Shown: piece by piece, positions 21,196 to 33,187 of the stretch
Layout: each line of letters opens with the position of its first letter
Numbering within the stretch: position 1 is the stretch's first letter
Origin: Notospermus geniculatus
Taxonomy: Eukaryota > Nemertea > Pilidiophora > Heteronemertea > Lineidae
Assembly: GCA_002633025.1 (NCBI GenBank)
Contig: NMRB01000011.1
Span: 183,417 to 247,416, forward strand
Direction: 5' to 3'
Length of the DNA stretch: 64,000 nt
Program-made: the position numbers and the translations under genes
Notes under the pieces: model-generated
What the model was told of the DNA's origin: nothing
The model's database searches: none
The model's input: only the letters and a program-made list of their open reading frames with translations

Positions 21196-22113
21196 GAAGT
21201 GCAGGATGCTCAGGGACGTGGGTCATTGAACCATCTTGAAGATGGGGATTTGGCCTATTGGTTAAGGCACGGTCTTATCAAGTAAGAAGAACACCCCTCT
21301 ATATAACCAGGTTGAGAAACGACAAAATGTCGGATGAAAAGATCAGTCAAATTTTGATCAAATCATAAGTTATAATTGTCCACTCTATATGTCAGCGGTA
21401 TCGTTACAGTATGAACTTTTATAATACACAACTTTTGAAAACAATTGATAACCGAAAAGTTGATTTTGGAGGCTGTTTCAGTGGCCCCGCGTGTGCGACA
21501 CGCTCTCCCAGGGACAAATCGGCAGTACTTCCTCTGGTGGCAGAATGTAGAACTAAAATAAATTTATCGCAATCTTGTGATATACCTTCTATTTATCGAT
21601 TGTGAACACTGCATTATACTTTGTATGTAAAATAACGTGCTAAGGGATATAAATCTTTATTTTCTCTGCATTATTTTGTTGTATATCACAAGATTGCGAT
21701 TAATTTATTTTAGTTCTACATTCTGCCACCAGAGGAAGTACTGCCGATTTGTCATGTTTGTCCCTGGGAGAGCGTGTCGCACACGGGGCCACTGAAACAG
21801 CCTCCAAAATCAACTTTTCGGTTATCAATTGTTTTCAAAAGTTGTGTATTATAAAAGTTCATACTGTAACGATACCGCTGACATATAGAGTGGACAATTA
21901 TAACTTATGATTTGATCAAAATTTGACTGATCTTTTCATCCGACATTTTGTCGTTTCTCAACCTGGTTATATAGAGGAGTGTTCTTCTTACTTGATAAGA
22001 CCGTGGTTAAGGCGTGCTGCCCCCGAGTGCTAGCGATTGATGCCTTATGCGAGGGTCCGAGTCTGGTAGGAAGCTACATGTATGTCTTTCACCTTAGAAA
22101 CCTGTTATTATTT
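21196..22113 (+). mobile_element. tRNA-derived SINE split by a foldback insertion
   Basis: The left piece (21196-21268) contains GGATGCTCAGGGACG, GGGTCATTGAACCATC and the A-box-like TATTGGTTAAGGC. The right piece (22005-22113) continues GGTTAAGGCGTGCTGCC, GGGTCCGAGTCTGGTAGG (B-box region) and CACCTTAGAAACCTG. Related copies lie at 22368-22525 and 22951-23036. The interruption is the element at 21269-22004. Confidence 0.7.
21269..22004. mobile_element. Long-hairpin element with 9-bp target duplication
   Basis: Arms 21269-21585 and 21681-22004 are near-perfect inverted repeats of about 320 bp around a 95-bp spacer. The ends are ACGGTCTTATCAAGTAAG and its complement. GGTTAAGGC is duplicated exactly on both sides (21260-21268 and 22005-22013). 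This is the form of a Mutator-like foldback MITE. It lies in an intron of the LIM gene, so its RNA could fold into a long double strand. Confidence 0.85.
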
Positions 22114-22124
22114 CATGCCCGTTA

Positions 22125-22295
22125 ATAGGAGCAGTCAGCCGCGCATATTGCCAACAGATGGCAGCAAAGTTCTAGCGGACAATTGTACAGGAAAATCTAC
22201 GTGATTGCTGCTCGATCAATAATGACTGGGTCCGCTATATGCATTGAATTGGGCCGTAGTGACACCTATTGGTCAAGTCGCTGACAGCTCCTATT
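22125..22295. mobile_element. MITE with AATAGGAGCAGTCAGC ends, copy 1
   Basis: AATAGGAGCAGTCAGCCGCG faces GCTGACAGCTCCTATT. A second copy at 60685-60856 shares interior words such as GCCAACAGATGGCAGCAAAG and GCATTGAATT. Confidence 0.7.
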
Positions 22296-22367
22296 GTATC
22301 TCCTTTATATGTAACCCCTTGCATAACATAAAACTGCTTGGGTTCGAGATTGGATTACACGCAGGGT

Positions 22368-22525
22368 GCTCAGGGACGCCTCGTTTAATATGGGTCATTG
22401 AACCATCTTAAAGATGGGGATTTGGCACCTGAGTGCTGGCGATCGATACCTTATGCAAGGGTCCGTGGGTTTGAGTCGGGTTGGAAGCTTTGTCTTTCAC
22501 CATAGAAACCTGTTATTATTTCATA
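22368..22525 (+). mobile_element. tRNA-derived SINE, copy 2
   Basis: Shares GGGTGCTCAGGGACG, GGGTCATTGAACCATC, GGGTTTGAGTCGGG (B-box-like) and AGAAACCTGTTATTATTTCAT with the copy at 21196-22113. The A-box part is reduced. It lies 290 bp from the exon at 22813. Confidence 0.6.
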
Positions 22526-22812
22526 CACAATGGGTGATATGAATAAAACCTAGCACTTTTTCTTCAGATTTGTACAGCATAACGTAGTGCATTTGTACTG
22601 CAAAATCCAAGTAAAAGCATTTACTAGTTATTATTCATATGCCCCAATATCCACAGAAAGTTTCTAAGGAGGATTAACCCCCTACAATGAAGAAGAAAGA
22701 TTGGCTCTGCACACTGAGGTCTCTGACCAGTTGTTCTCAATGTGAGGATTTCTTAGTGTATCATTGAGTTGATAGGTGGCAGCACTGGGGATTGGTTGCA
22801 ATGTCAACTTAC

Positions 22813-22914
22813 CACATGAACAGCACACAAAACAACTGGTATGAAAGAGATTTCCCATGGCTTGGCAGGCATCCTGAGCCCCTGTCACCTTCTCGCCACA
22901 CTGGTAACATTGCC
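22813..22914 (-). CDS. AJUBA: LIM gene exon: first half of LIM1
   Basis: Acceptor ATTTTCCAG precedes 22914 and donor GTAAGT follows 22813. The frame completes the Gly of EYFG, then reads QCYQCGEKVTGAQDACQAMG and NLFHTSCFVCCSC, ending in the first base of a Gly codon. The zinc ligands CYQC, the His and Cys of FHTSC and the Cys of CCSC are present. ACQAMGNLFHTSCF is diagnostic of the Ajuba/LIMD1/WTIP/zyxin group and closest to the first three. Confidence 0.96.
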
Positions 22915-22950
22915 CTGGAAAATATGAAAGAAAATTGTCATGAATAGAGT

Positions 22951-23036
22951 GCTGGCAATTGCCTTATGTGACAATCCGCGGGTTCGAGTCTGGTAGGAAG
23001 CTATGTCTTTCACCTTAGAAACCTGTTATTATTTCA
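22951..23036 (+). mobile_element. tRNA-derived SINE, truncated copy 3
   Basis: GAGTGCTGGCAATTGCCTTA, GGTTCGAGTCTGGTAGGAAG and CACCTTAGAAACCTGTTAT match the right part of the copies upstream. The 5' tRNA head is missing. Confidence 0.55.
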
Positions 23037-23694
23037 TGTCATGAATAGAATGGTTTTATAACGTTAGATGTAGTGGTGTACCCCGCAGGTCCTGCCTTAT
23101 GGAAAATGCAGGGGATGTCTTGCTGTCACCGTAGCTGGGGTTGAGTGGGAAGAATGGTTGGATGAATTTGAAGAGGAGATGCAGACACAGAAGGTCCACA
23201 CAGACCCACCAAGGGTGTTCTGATACCTTGCAGGAGCAGGAGAATGGGCATTTTGGGGTTGCCTTGCTTGAGCATCTGAAACGTGATAAACTTTCAAAGA
23301 TTTGGCTTTAAAAGTGGCCTTTTTTACCTGAATGCCATTTTCGAAGCTTTGCTCAGAAAAGTCAACGACAGAACTATACGGCGCATAATGTCCTTCAGTG
23401 AAGGGCTGTGATTGGTCAGATAGCATTGGCGGTAAAACACTGATTACAGAACCAAATGGAAGATGGCGCGAGCGCTGCCTGAGCAGACGATAGTCGGCAA
23501 ATGCAGTTTGTGAAATAGGGTAACAACTTTTTTGAAGATCTCCACTTTTAGCATGTTTAGGGGAAATGCATGAGATTACACACAACTGAGTTGAACTCGC
23601 ACGACTGCGGGAGAACAGGTGTAGATGTGCGAGTCTCCCGCGAAATGCGTGAGACTTAGCAGGTCTGTCCACACAACAGCAGGGACCGGTTTGG

Positions 23695-23795
23695 CATCCT
23701 CCCACAGCAGGGGTTTTTTCCTCGCTCCTCTTCATCCACTCACACATGCGAGTATATGAAGAGGAGTGAGAGCAAATCCCTGCTATGGGAGGATG
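23695..23795. mobile_element. Hairpin MITE with CATCCTCCCACAGCAGGG ends
   Basis: CATCCTCCCACAGCAGGGGT faces CCCTGCTATGGGAGGATG, and CTCCTCTTCATCCACTC faces GAAGAGGAGTGAG inside. Related to the unit at 720-845. Confidence 0.75.
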
Positions 23796-24642
23796 GGGTA
23801 CTGTGCCTCCGCCCTATGGGAGAAGGCGGAGATAGATGAACCTGTCAATGAGAACAAAGAGTTGGTAAAAAGAATGTTCACGATCTGACGAGAATAAAAA
23901 TTTATGTCTCCATTTATGTCTCCACTTGTGTCTCTAAACTTTTCAACAGCAACAACCATTGAAGACGTACAATTATAAAGAGACGCCATACAACATGATG
24001 TCAATGCAATAGAAGCAAACTCCACTAAGTCCCATCGGAAACCACTCTATCATCCTGATCTTGCCAGTATTAACTGCCTAGACCCTGGAGGAATTGACAA
24101 AGTGCTGTAAAATTATAGATACTGGTGGAAAGTAATCTTGGAAACCACGAGGGAAATCTACATGTGGATTTCAACCCTGGGTAAATGCTATTGATTACAA
24201 TGAGATGGATGTGTGTTGGAGACACAGAGATGAGGAGAAGACTTGGAAATCATGACTCTTCGCTTTTGTCTCATTTTATTTCCCTTCCCCACTTTATATA
24301 GTGTGTTTGATTTCTTCCACCGGCCAGGCACTAGCGCTTTCTCAGACATGCGCATTGGAGGCCAATAAAAGAACGCTGTTGTGTAATGGGTGGCGTCCAC
24401 TAGAGCGCCGACAACATTAGGAAGGGTTGTGGAAGCAAATAATGTCATTTCGGCATTCTTTCTGCGTCAATGACTATTGAGCATTTTGCCCTCTGCCGAA
24501 AGTGCAGAAACGCCGGGAAATGTTTAGGAATGATAAAGACAGTGAACGGAATCTTTCAAGAATATGCAGAGAGGTTGTTGAATGAATGCGGATTTACTAA
24601 TTTTGCATTCTGCGTCTTGTCCGCACCCTAGTGGACGCCAAG

Positions 24643-24714
24643 TTTTAGACATGAGTAAAGTGTCATGGCGGATGCGCTCTGATTGTCCGCCATGACACTT
24701 TACTCGTGTCTAAC
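24643..24714. repeat. Near-perfect 30-bp hairpin
   Basis: TTAGACATGAGTAAAGTGTC and on to GCGGA face TCCGCCATGACACTTTACTC and on to TCTAA, with a 13-base loop. One mismatch was noted in the stem. Function unknown; it may be a short foldback element. Confidence 0.75.
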
Positions 24715-25348
24715 ATGACAGTGTTTGATTTCTTTTGCACGCCGTTGTATGCGAGGGCTGTGTATCTACATTTGGAAGTGACATCATGCTCTGCATGCTG
24801 GGATACTTCCTGAAGTAACCGGCTCAGGGGGGAGGGTTAGTAGCGCCTGGTGCAACAGGTCCGACTTGGAGAACTTCCGGTAAATAAAACGCTGTGGTGC
24901 CAGGCCAGTGTAGGCGCGAGTAAGAAATAAAACGCACTATTGGTTTCTTGGTCAGGAGCGCTGCGGTAGCTGTGCCTCATTTCTAAACAGGACTGTCCAA
25001 TTTTTATCACAGATTATTGGTGAACCACATAAAAACCGTAGAAAGTACCCCATTGCCATAGAAACGACCACCCTAGGTAAACATGGCAAGATGGATTAGA
25101 AAATGAATCAGTCTGTTCAAGACAACAATGACTAACCAATACAACAATGGTTATCAACAATAATCAATCTTTCATGATCAACTTGATACATTTATCCTCA
25201 AGTGCCCGTCCAACGGGAATGGACCAATTGCTGAAGTAGAATCCTTCGGTTTGTGGAACTGGTTTTCTTTCTGATCAAAACAAAGGCAAAGACTACCGTT
25301 CTTTTGGTCCAGACTTGGTGGAAGTCTGGGTTTCTCCAACAGAGCACT

Positions 25349-25497
25349 AGGCTACGGGTATGCAATTTCGCATGCGACAGGGCAACACATGCGATTTATG
25401 CTTTGAGAGCCTTTGTTTGCGTGCAGTGCGGCAGAAAATAACAAAGCCTTTGCCGTGCGCGTCAACGCATCGCGACATTCAGTATACCCGTAGCCTT
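25349..25497. mobile_element. MITE with AGGCTACGGGTATGC ends
   Basis: AGGCTACGGGTATGCAATTT faces a GTATACCCGTAGCCT end. The interior has several TGCG/CGCA words. Followed at 25540-25620 by a fragment resembling the right end of the element at 33780-34493. Confidence 0.6.
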
Positions 25498-26619
25498 ACA
25501 CTGGACGTCTGGGTTTACCTATGCCTGCCTTTTTTGTGGTAGTCACCAACCGTTGCCGGAAACGCCATTGCCAGTAGTTGCTTCTAGTCACAAGGCCGAT
25601 GTGTGCTAGGCTTTAGGTAATTTAAACACGGTGACTGATTTTGACTTAGCAGTGTAATCTTTCAGGACACCATGTGTCCTTAGATAATTAGGAAAAGGTG
25701 ATATGACGGTAAATCCTCTTTCAAGATGGGCAAATCCTCTGTCATGACAGTTTGCCACCTGACACTCTCAAATTCGAAAAGACAAGTTTTAAACCCAGTT
25801 GGAAAGCATACTGGCAAAAGGCAACAGATTTGACTTCACCTATTCAGCAGGAGTTTTTTCAGAATTGATCTAATCCACCACTTTTTCCACCGATATCTAA
25901 TAAGTCATCAAACAGGAATGTCAGCGTCACTTGTCAGGTGTGATTATCAGCTGTCAACTGCACAAGGGAGGTGCCATTCTCATTTAATCAGCGATATTTT
26001 AGTCAAATATGCAAACAATATACAGCAAGCAGTCTGTCAACAACATTTAGTGTTGTGTGTACATGCATTGTGTTGAACATTTCTAAAAAATCTTAAAGCC
26101 CATGTAGGAAGATAAGGTGTGAATTGAATTTTATCTGACAGAATGAGTTAAAGGCATGCCTCTGACACGTTTGTATACATCGATGTCAGTGCTTTGATAA
26201 ATAACTCAGATATTGGTATTTTGATAATAGAATATTCAATTAGACATACCAAATGGTAAGTGCATATTTACTAGAAGGATTGTCAATAGGTTGGAAGATG
26301 ACAAGTGATTTCATGAGATTTTAAATTGACTCCAGAGCTGACAGACAAATGTGGAGAGGTTTCAGCAAGGAATATGAGGATAAGGAAGCATGAAGACATG
26401 TGTTGGATGACATCCCAGGCTCAATATGTTTAGATCAGACAATTTGAGACATAAAAGGGTTTAATAATAGACAAATCCCAAATTCCCAGATCTGCGCACT
26501 TCGGCTGAAATCATAAACTGGACCTCGACCTGAAACCAGCTGACGTGACGCAATCCATGATTCAGCAATGCATCAACCGAGAATTTTAAAGTTGCTCCGC
26601 GTATCTTTTTATATCTAGC

Positions 26620-26770
26620 CTGATTGACAAGATGTATTTTGTTTCAATGACAAGATGTATTTTGTTTCAATGACAAGATGTATTTTTTTTCAATGACAAG
26701 ATGTCTTTGTCGACAATGACAAGTGGAAAACTTGTCAATTGACAAGACAGAACCTGTCAATTTAAGCATA
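26620..26770. repeat. TGACAAG word array
   Basis: Four units of about 23 bp (AATGACAAGATGTATTTTGT and variants) are followed by further TGACAAG and CTTGTCA words in both orientations, including ACTTGTCAATTGACAAGAC. It resembles the subterminal word arrays at 14568-15857. Immediately upstream, 26466-26580 is a partial TAGAC..GACGTCA-family MITE. Confidence 0.65.
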
Positions 26771-27707
26771 TTCTCAGAACGAGCTCCATCTTGTCAGTAC
26801 GACAAGAATATTTTTAGAGTGAAGGTGTTACACCTTTTTTGTATACATTTCTTAGCCTGAATATCATTAATAAAGGCACAATTTGAGATTTATGACAAAG
26901 TTCACATACCCCTTCAATAATTCAGTGCTTTGAGGGTAAATCATTAGACATGGTCTAGCTGGCATTGAATCACTGAATTCTTCCATATATTAAGATCTAA
27001 ATCCAACCACAGTATAATCCAGTTTTAATGTTTTCATGCCCTCTTAGCATATACATGTATGTCAAAATACGTCAGAGCTGTGTTGCACTCAATGACCTGT
27101 AGTTCCTACATACCGACCCCACTCACTGCCCTTAGCACATGTAGCGCTTCGGTGTCAAAAGTTATGAGGCTTTATCTTGGTGTGAACATGCAAGTTTTTG
27201 CAAGTCAGAAATATAGGAGCTGCGTGACGAATTACCCAACATGTTTTTTTATGTATTCATATCATTTCGACTTTTTTCACAAAGATGATTAATGAACAAC
27301 AATGTATCAAACTGTCATTTATAGTCTTTGTTCTCAAATAAAACATTTACATGTTTATTGAAATTGGATTTCTGCAGCTGAGCAATATCCTGATTTAAAA
27401 TGGGTGCTTTATAGATCATGCCGTTGTCAGGAAAATGGCCCAATTCAATATTTCCATCCCCGTCAATGGATTTGATATCCTTTGCATCAAACAATTTAAT
27501 CAATTATAGTTGTTACCATCATACAGGACTGGAATATGTTAACCAATTTTAACAAATTATGAATGCTTTTAATTATATTAGGCCAAAAAAATAAATGTTC
27601 TGTTTCTGGTTTCATGATCAGAAGAAAACTAATGCGGTGATGCATTTTTAAAATTTTTTTTTACAAATTTTTAAAAATTTCATAACATGTATTGTATTTC
27701 TCTTTGG

Positions 27708-28202
27708 ATTTCACATCTCGAACGATCGTATCATCCCTAGTAGAATTTTCAACGGCCACTTCTGTTTTCAACCTCACTACCAGGAGTACGGACAAAAATT
27801 TCCTGGATCGAGGTTGAATTGCGTGCATTGGTTCCTAATGCCGCCACCAGGGGATGGAACCCTGGCGGCGGTATTGGGAACCAACAGGTGTTTTTCAACC
27901 TCGATCTAGGAAATATTTGCCCGTACTCCTGATAGTGAGGTTGAAAACGGAAGTGGCCGTTGAAAATTCTACTCGGGGCACTGCGATCGTGCGAGATGTG
28001 AAATCGGTGTACAGTAAAACCTCTGTTAGTGAACACCTCCGAATAGTGAACAACCCCTGAATAACGAACGTTCATTTTCGGTCCCAATTATTTCTAATGC
28101 ATTAACCATTGCATTAACCGGGCCCTACTCATAATGAACACCTCCATATAGTGAACATTTTTCCGGTCCTAAAGGCATTCACTATATGGAGGTTTTACTG
28201 TA
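27708..28202. mobile_element. Palindromic MITE with an adjoining CAGTAAAACCTC MITE
   Basis: 27708-28005 is largely self-complementary (TTTCAACCTCACTACCAGGA facing CCTGATAGTGAGGTTG). Related copies lie at about 35083-35383 and 39348-39584, all with CACCGATTTCACATCTCG-type ends. It abuts 28011-28202, bounded by TACAGTAAAACCTC and GAGGTTTTACTGTA, which resembles pogo/Tigger-type ends with a TA target. Confidence 0.7.
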
Positions 28203-29487
28203 TTTAGACTCAACCCTCCATCAAAACATCGATGATACCAGCATCCGCTAACAGACAGACGACAACATGCAACCCTCCTCATCTTTCTACTTGACATCAA
28301 CCCGTTGCTAAAAACGACGTCTTACAATACTATAATATGACGTCACACAATTATCAAACACTCATAGCTTATCAGATGAGTAACTGGTGGATCCTCTTTC
28401 AGATTACACAGGAAAATAACGGCTTCCTAAATAGGACTGGGTGACTAAGCGACATCCATCAAACACTCCAAGAACAATACAATCTTTTTTCAGATTGACT
28501 CTCTTTTGCATTTGCCTATAGTCTGCGTGGGGAAAAGATCAATGAGAATGTAACAACGGCAAATCCTGAGGCAGATGAGATGACACAGATGCTGGGGAGG
28601 CTATTTCGCTGATTGACTGCTTTGTGGAAGAAAGTGGTATTACTCTCGCAGTTGCTTCTATGAGTGAAATGTACGTACAAGACCTGTAGGAGATCAGAAG
28701 AATCTTCAATATATGTTATCAGAAGTTTCATATCAAGTCTGTTCATGACAGCAATTCTACATAGAATATGGACTACACCACATCAAATTTTGTTCGAGGG
28801 CTGAGCATGCACTAAATACATGTATGGCATCACAGTTCAACAGATAATATTCGGTGCAGCAGCATCACACTTGCGACTGGAGACAACTAGTCGCCACTGA
28901 CCTACTGGCGGTGACTGATCAGTCGCCATAAACTGTCATGTATGCACCCTTGCGACTCGCTGGAACTGAGATTTTGTCAGTCGCCACGAGTTGCACATGT
29001 TCAACTTTCTAGCAACTAGTTGTACCCAAATTCGTTCAGCCGCTGCAATGTACATGGGCTTGCGACTGATCAGTGCCAGTTTTCTGAGCGAAACCTAGTC
29101 TCGTCGAGTCTCAAAATGCACATGGATCACCAAGCCTGCCGCAATCTAACAGGATCACGGACCTTTAAATCTTGGCACCTGATGCTATCGTCAGAAGGTG
29201 AAAGGCACACATTTATATTTCACACCAATTTGAACATCGGAAGCCCTTCACATCATTTAGCCCCACCAATTAACATGCTATCAATTAATAACATCAGAGC
29301 TGCGGCATTAATTGGTGTTATCCGATCGTTAACATCTAATCTATGCTTTCCATCCAGCTCAAGGGATCTGAGTTTTGCAACATCCGGGCAGAAATCCCAC
29401 CAACCTGCCAAAGAATGCAGAACTGACTAACAGACCTCAGCTCTCACAGGAATACATCACAAGTATCAAATTCAATTTGAACAACTA

Positions 29488-29815
29488 AATGGATTGGCTA
29501 TGGATACAAAATGGATGAAAAAGCTCTTAAGAACTGCCTACTGTTTCAACTCATTAGATTTGTTCATATTCAAGAGGTCAAGGTGACTATTTTGACCTTG
29601 GAAGGAATGACCTTGCCTAGGATGAGAGGTCAAGGTCACTCTTTTTGGCTACAATGGATTGGCTCTGGAAACAAAATGGACGAAAAAGCTCTTAAGAACT
29701 GAGAATAGTTTCAACTCATTAGATTTGTTCATATTCAAGAGGTCAAGGTCACTATTTTTGACCTTGAAAGTAATGACCTTGTCTAGAATGAGAGGTCAAG
29801 GTCACTCTTTTTCAC
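29488..29815. repeat. Tandem repeat, about 163-bp unit, two copies
   Basis: Two consecutive copies begin ATGGATTGGCT and contain CTCTTAAGAACTG, GTTTCAACTCATTAGATT and several AGGTCAAGGTCA blocks. AGGTCAAGGTCA also resembles a nuclear-receptor half-site, but its place in a repeat makes that reading weak. Confidence 0.75.
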
Positions 29816-30896
29816 CTTGCATGCAATTACCTTTTCTGGGATGGCAGATATTTGCCCTTCTCAATAACACTGATTGAATATTCTGAGGAGACATTTTAAG
29901 TAGACCTAATAGGCTACTTGAAAACTGGGTTCTTCTGGCATAGTAACAGACAGGTAGGCCTACAAAAGCTGTGTCAAAAAACCTTGGTCGCTTCCTGCCT
30001 GTGTTTAACCAGGGTCCATTGTCAGAGTGCCAGGCCTAGGCAACACACTGCATAACAAACATCGTCCCATCACAAGTCAAGAAGCATTCTTCATACACTG
30101 AAATATTTTTATGTCAAGTAGGCCTACTAACTTACAAGCACCAGAAACGTGCTTCTCACTGGTAGGCCTATCAATGAAAGATGCGTGATAAAAAGCCTCC
30201 AAGTAGGTTAATGCAATTCCAAACATAGTACAGATGTTCACCATCAAGTTCAGAGACATCATATCAACTTTAGTTTATTAAATCTTATTCTGATACACCA
30301 GATATGGAAATAATAAATTTATAGGAAATATAATCAAGCTCAAAACAAATCTATTTTAGAGTAACGAATTATTTCATTAATCTTGTAAAGAGATATATAT
30401 GCAATAGGTAGTATTCGTAACTGTCCTTATATAAATCCAAAGAACGTAATGAAAGCAAACATGCTAAACTCATGAAAAGCACACTCCAGGCAGAACTGGT
30501 CTGCCAAGTAAGACGCTCGGATCATCAAATTTGAGAAACAATGTGTCGGCCGATCCAATGCGACTTTGGCACTACCACATGGCAGGCGTGCTGCTACATG
30601 CATTGACACGGTGACCAGACACTTAAGAGAGCCAGGTAACGCGAACATGAGATTGCAAAGGTGGAGTTTTATTTCCTTTTGAATTACATTTTGGGCGCAT
30701 GTCCCCAAATTAATATGGGCGCGTACGACGTTTACCGTCGTATGATCCATGCAATGGAAAGGCCTGAATATTGTATTTTGTAGAGTCATTCCGCGGTAGG
30801 GCGCGACAAAGTCACGTGCACGTTTCCATCACGGTACCGCGTGACGGCCCAGTCTGGTAAGGTGGCACTGCAGTCGTCCACACGACCTCGAATTGT

Positions 30897-31001
30897 AGCT
30901 AAGAAAGACATAAGGTGGCGCTGTATCATTCGTAACACTTCGGGTGTTTTCATCATTCTTCGTGTGGATGACTACAGCGCCACCTTATGTCTTTCTTAGC
31001 T
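30897..31001. repeat. Perfect 29-bp inverted repeat
   Basis: AGCTAAGAAAGACATAAGGT and the following GGCGCTGTA (30897-30925) recur as reverse complement at 30973-31001. A second pair, CGTCCACACGA and TCGTGTGGATG, lies partly interleaved, so two hairpins compete. Confidence 0.75.
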
Positions 31002-31935
31002 ACAACTAGAGATCACCACAACGACTAGAGAATATGACTACACAATGTCTTTATTTTGCAGCGCCAAGTGACATGCAATATTTGTGAAGTTATGACAGTA
31101 AGCATTACCACTTCTCATCATTCCCTACAGGAACTGCCAACTCTACAGGTTGAGGAGATGTGAGTCACTCCTGTTGATCAGCTGGTGATAAAAATTCCAA
31201 TATCGTCGGGAGATGTGGAAGCAAGGTTTGATACACGAAACATCTCTTCAGGACTATCAAGATGCAAGTTGCCTAGCGCTTTCATACAAGTACATTGAGG
31301 GTACTTTTCAAAGGATGAATAGACTGAGATGTTGGTATGAAATTTAGTGCACTACACACAGTGATGGTTGTTTTACCATGTCAGGTTATTACAAATCAAT
31401 GATGACTTTAGTAAAGAACCCAACCTAAGATACAGAAAAGCGTGTTACGGCAGACACCGAGCTAAAGCCATGCAATTCACACATTAAATAGGAGGTTAGC
31501 ACCAGCAAGTTAAAAATATCATGAGCTTTTTACACTCCATTCTCCATGATTTTGTTGGCATTTAGAATAATTCTCTCTCGCACCTGCGCTACTACGATAT
31601 TGGACAAGCCTTCCACTAATCTCATTGGGTAGAAGGCAGGCTTAGTCATTCCTGCAGGCTCATATGTACATGTAAGCCCAATCTCATCTTTGGGAAGACA
31701 CATGGTGGTGGGGGAGGGAGGGGCTCACAAACTCATCAGGTTGGTCCTTGGATAGAATCACTGATGCACATATCATTCTCTGAGAGATTCCCTTCACCAC
31801 TTTGGATGAAGTTAGGAGTTGCTAACACAACTCCAATGAGAGAGGTCCCAGAACGCAACTGTATGACCTAAGGTACTTCCCTGTACCGAAAAAAGGGTTT
31901 ACTTGGCCTACCTCAACAATGTTCTGACCCTGTTA

Positions 31936-32183
31936 AGCCTTAGTTCATACTTCAACGCACGACCATCACTGGCGACCGATGCATGATCTTGTGTTCGACG
32001 CTGACGACGTCGCGTGATTTGGCCGGCATCCGATCGTGAGAATGTCATTACTTGAGTATTTCATAACATGACACCGTCGCTGTAGTACACTGGAAAATGA
32101 ATCAACCAGTCCACAAAGTCGACCTCCAAATTTTAATTGCGCATTGGATGCTGATGGTCATGCGTCGAAATATGAACTAAGCT
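31936..32183. mobile_element. PIF/Harbinger-like MITE with TTA duplication
   Basis: AGCCTTAGTTCATACTTCAA faces TCGAAATATGAACTAAGCT; inverted ends extend about 33 bp to ACCATCA. TTA flanks both sides exactly (31933-31935 and 32184-32186). A 3-bp TWA target is characteristic of PIF/Harbinger. Confidence 0.75.
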
Positions 32184-32867
32184 TTATTCAGATGTAGTAT
32201 TTTTCCTGTGGCTTTGCCGTTCAAACCTAATCTGATAAAGCTATTTGTAATGAATAGGCCTGTTATCGTAAAAACCCCTAGAAAAGCCAAGCAGAATACC
32301 ACAAGAATTTCTGGTGCACTCACTGACATTGCGTTTTCATACTGAATGTACAGTGTGCATTCCAAAATGACAAATTGCAGCCCACATTTCTTGGCCATGT
32401 ATAGACCAATGGAAACAGATCTGTCGTCCTCAGGCATGACAGGGACACCAAATTGACCCAGACGCCAGGAAATGATGGAGGTGGATGCCCTTCCCCAAGG
32501 CAATTTCAGGGGCAACGTTGGCGTGCGGCCTTCCCTTGGCCAACATTGTGTAGAACACACCTTTTCCCTTTCTTTGTTCCAAGGTTGGGAATTTTTAGGA
32601 AACACGGTGCGGCGAGGCCGTGTCCACTTAATTCCTAGTAATCTGAATATTGCTATGTTTCATAAATTCTGCATTGTTCCATTCTGCTAAATCCTTTTTG
32701 GAATCCAAGTTCATTAGGCCCAGTTAGTCAATCAATGGAGTTTATTGTACAAAAGTATGCCAGCTATTCACCTAACAAGGAACCACAACCACTTGTAAAA
32801 TCTGAATGAAAATTTTGTGGGTCAAAGACATATCCTGAGCTTAGTGCCTTCATAGGTGGGTAGGCTA

Positions 32868-33187
32868 AAGGCCGCCGTACACGATACATTTTTTCCTATG
32901 AAATAGTTCGTACAATTTCTCATTGTTTATTGGAAGGAAATATTCCGCACCCCGCTGTAGATGATCCCATTTATTTCCTAGGAAATATTACGTTGCAGTG
33001 TAAATTTTATTGTGTATGACGAAAAATATGACCCCGTCACATGGTCATATTTTTTGTAGGATTGGACAAAGGGGCACAACCGATTTGTGGATTTTTTCCT
33101 ATACGACAAAAATGGGATGATGTTTCCCATCAATAAATTCCTACAAAATATTTCGTAGGGAAAAAATGTATTATGTACGGCGTCTTT
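32868..33187. mobile_element. MITE with AAGGCCGCCGTACACGATAC ends and CTA duplication
   Basis: AAGGCCGCCGTACACGATAC and the following TTTTTTCCTA face TAGGGAAAAAATGTATTATG and on to CGGCGTCTTT. CTA is present on both sides (32865-32867 and 33188-33190). AT-rich interior with TTCCTA words. Confidence 0.7.

Noticed and set aside
22040-22110. Possible tRNA gene (GGTTAAGGCG and a B-box-like GGGTCCGAGTCTGG)
   Set aside because: It is part of a dispersed SINE with the same flanking body in three copies; no full cloverleaf was found.
23097-23747. Open frame of 216 codons on the minus strand, upstream of the LIM1 exon
   Set aside because: No family resemblance, it crosses the hairpin MITE at 23695, and the intron boundaries at 22914 do not need it.
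29560-29820. Repeated AGGTCAAGGTCA as nuclear-receptor sites
   Set aside because: All lie in one two-copy tandem repeat, so their clustering follows from the repeat and not from selection on binding.
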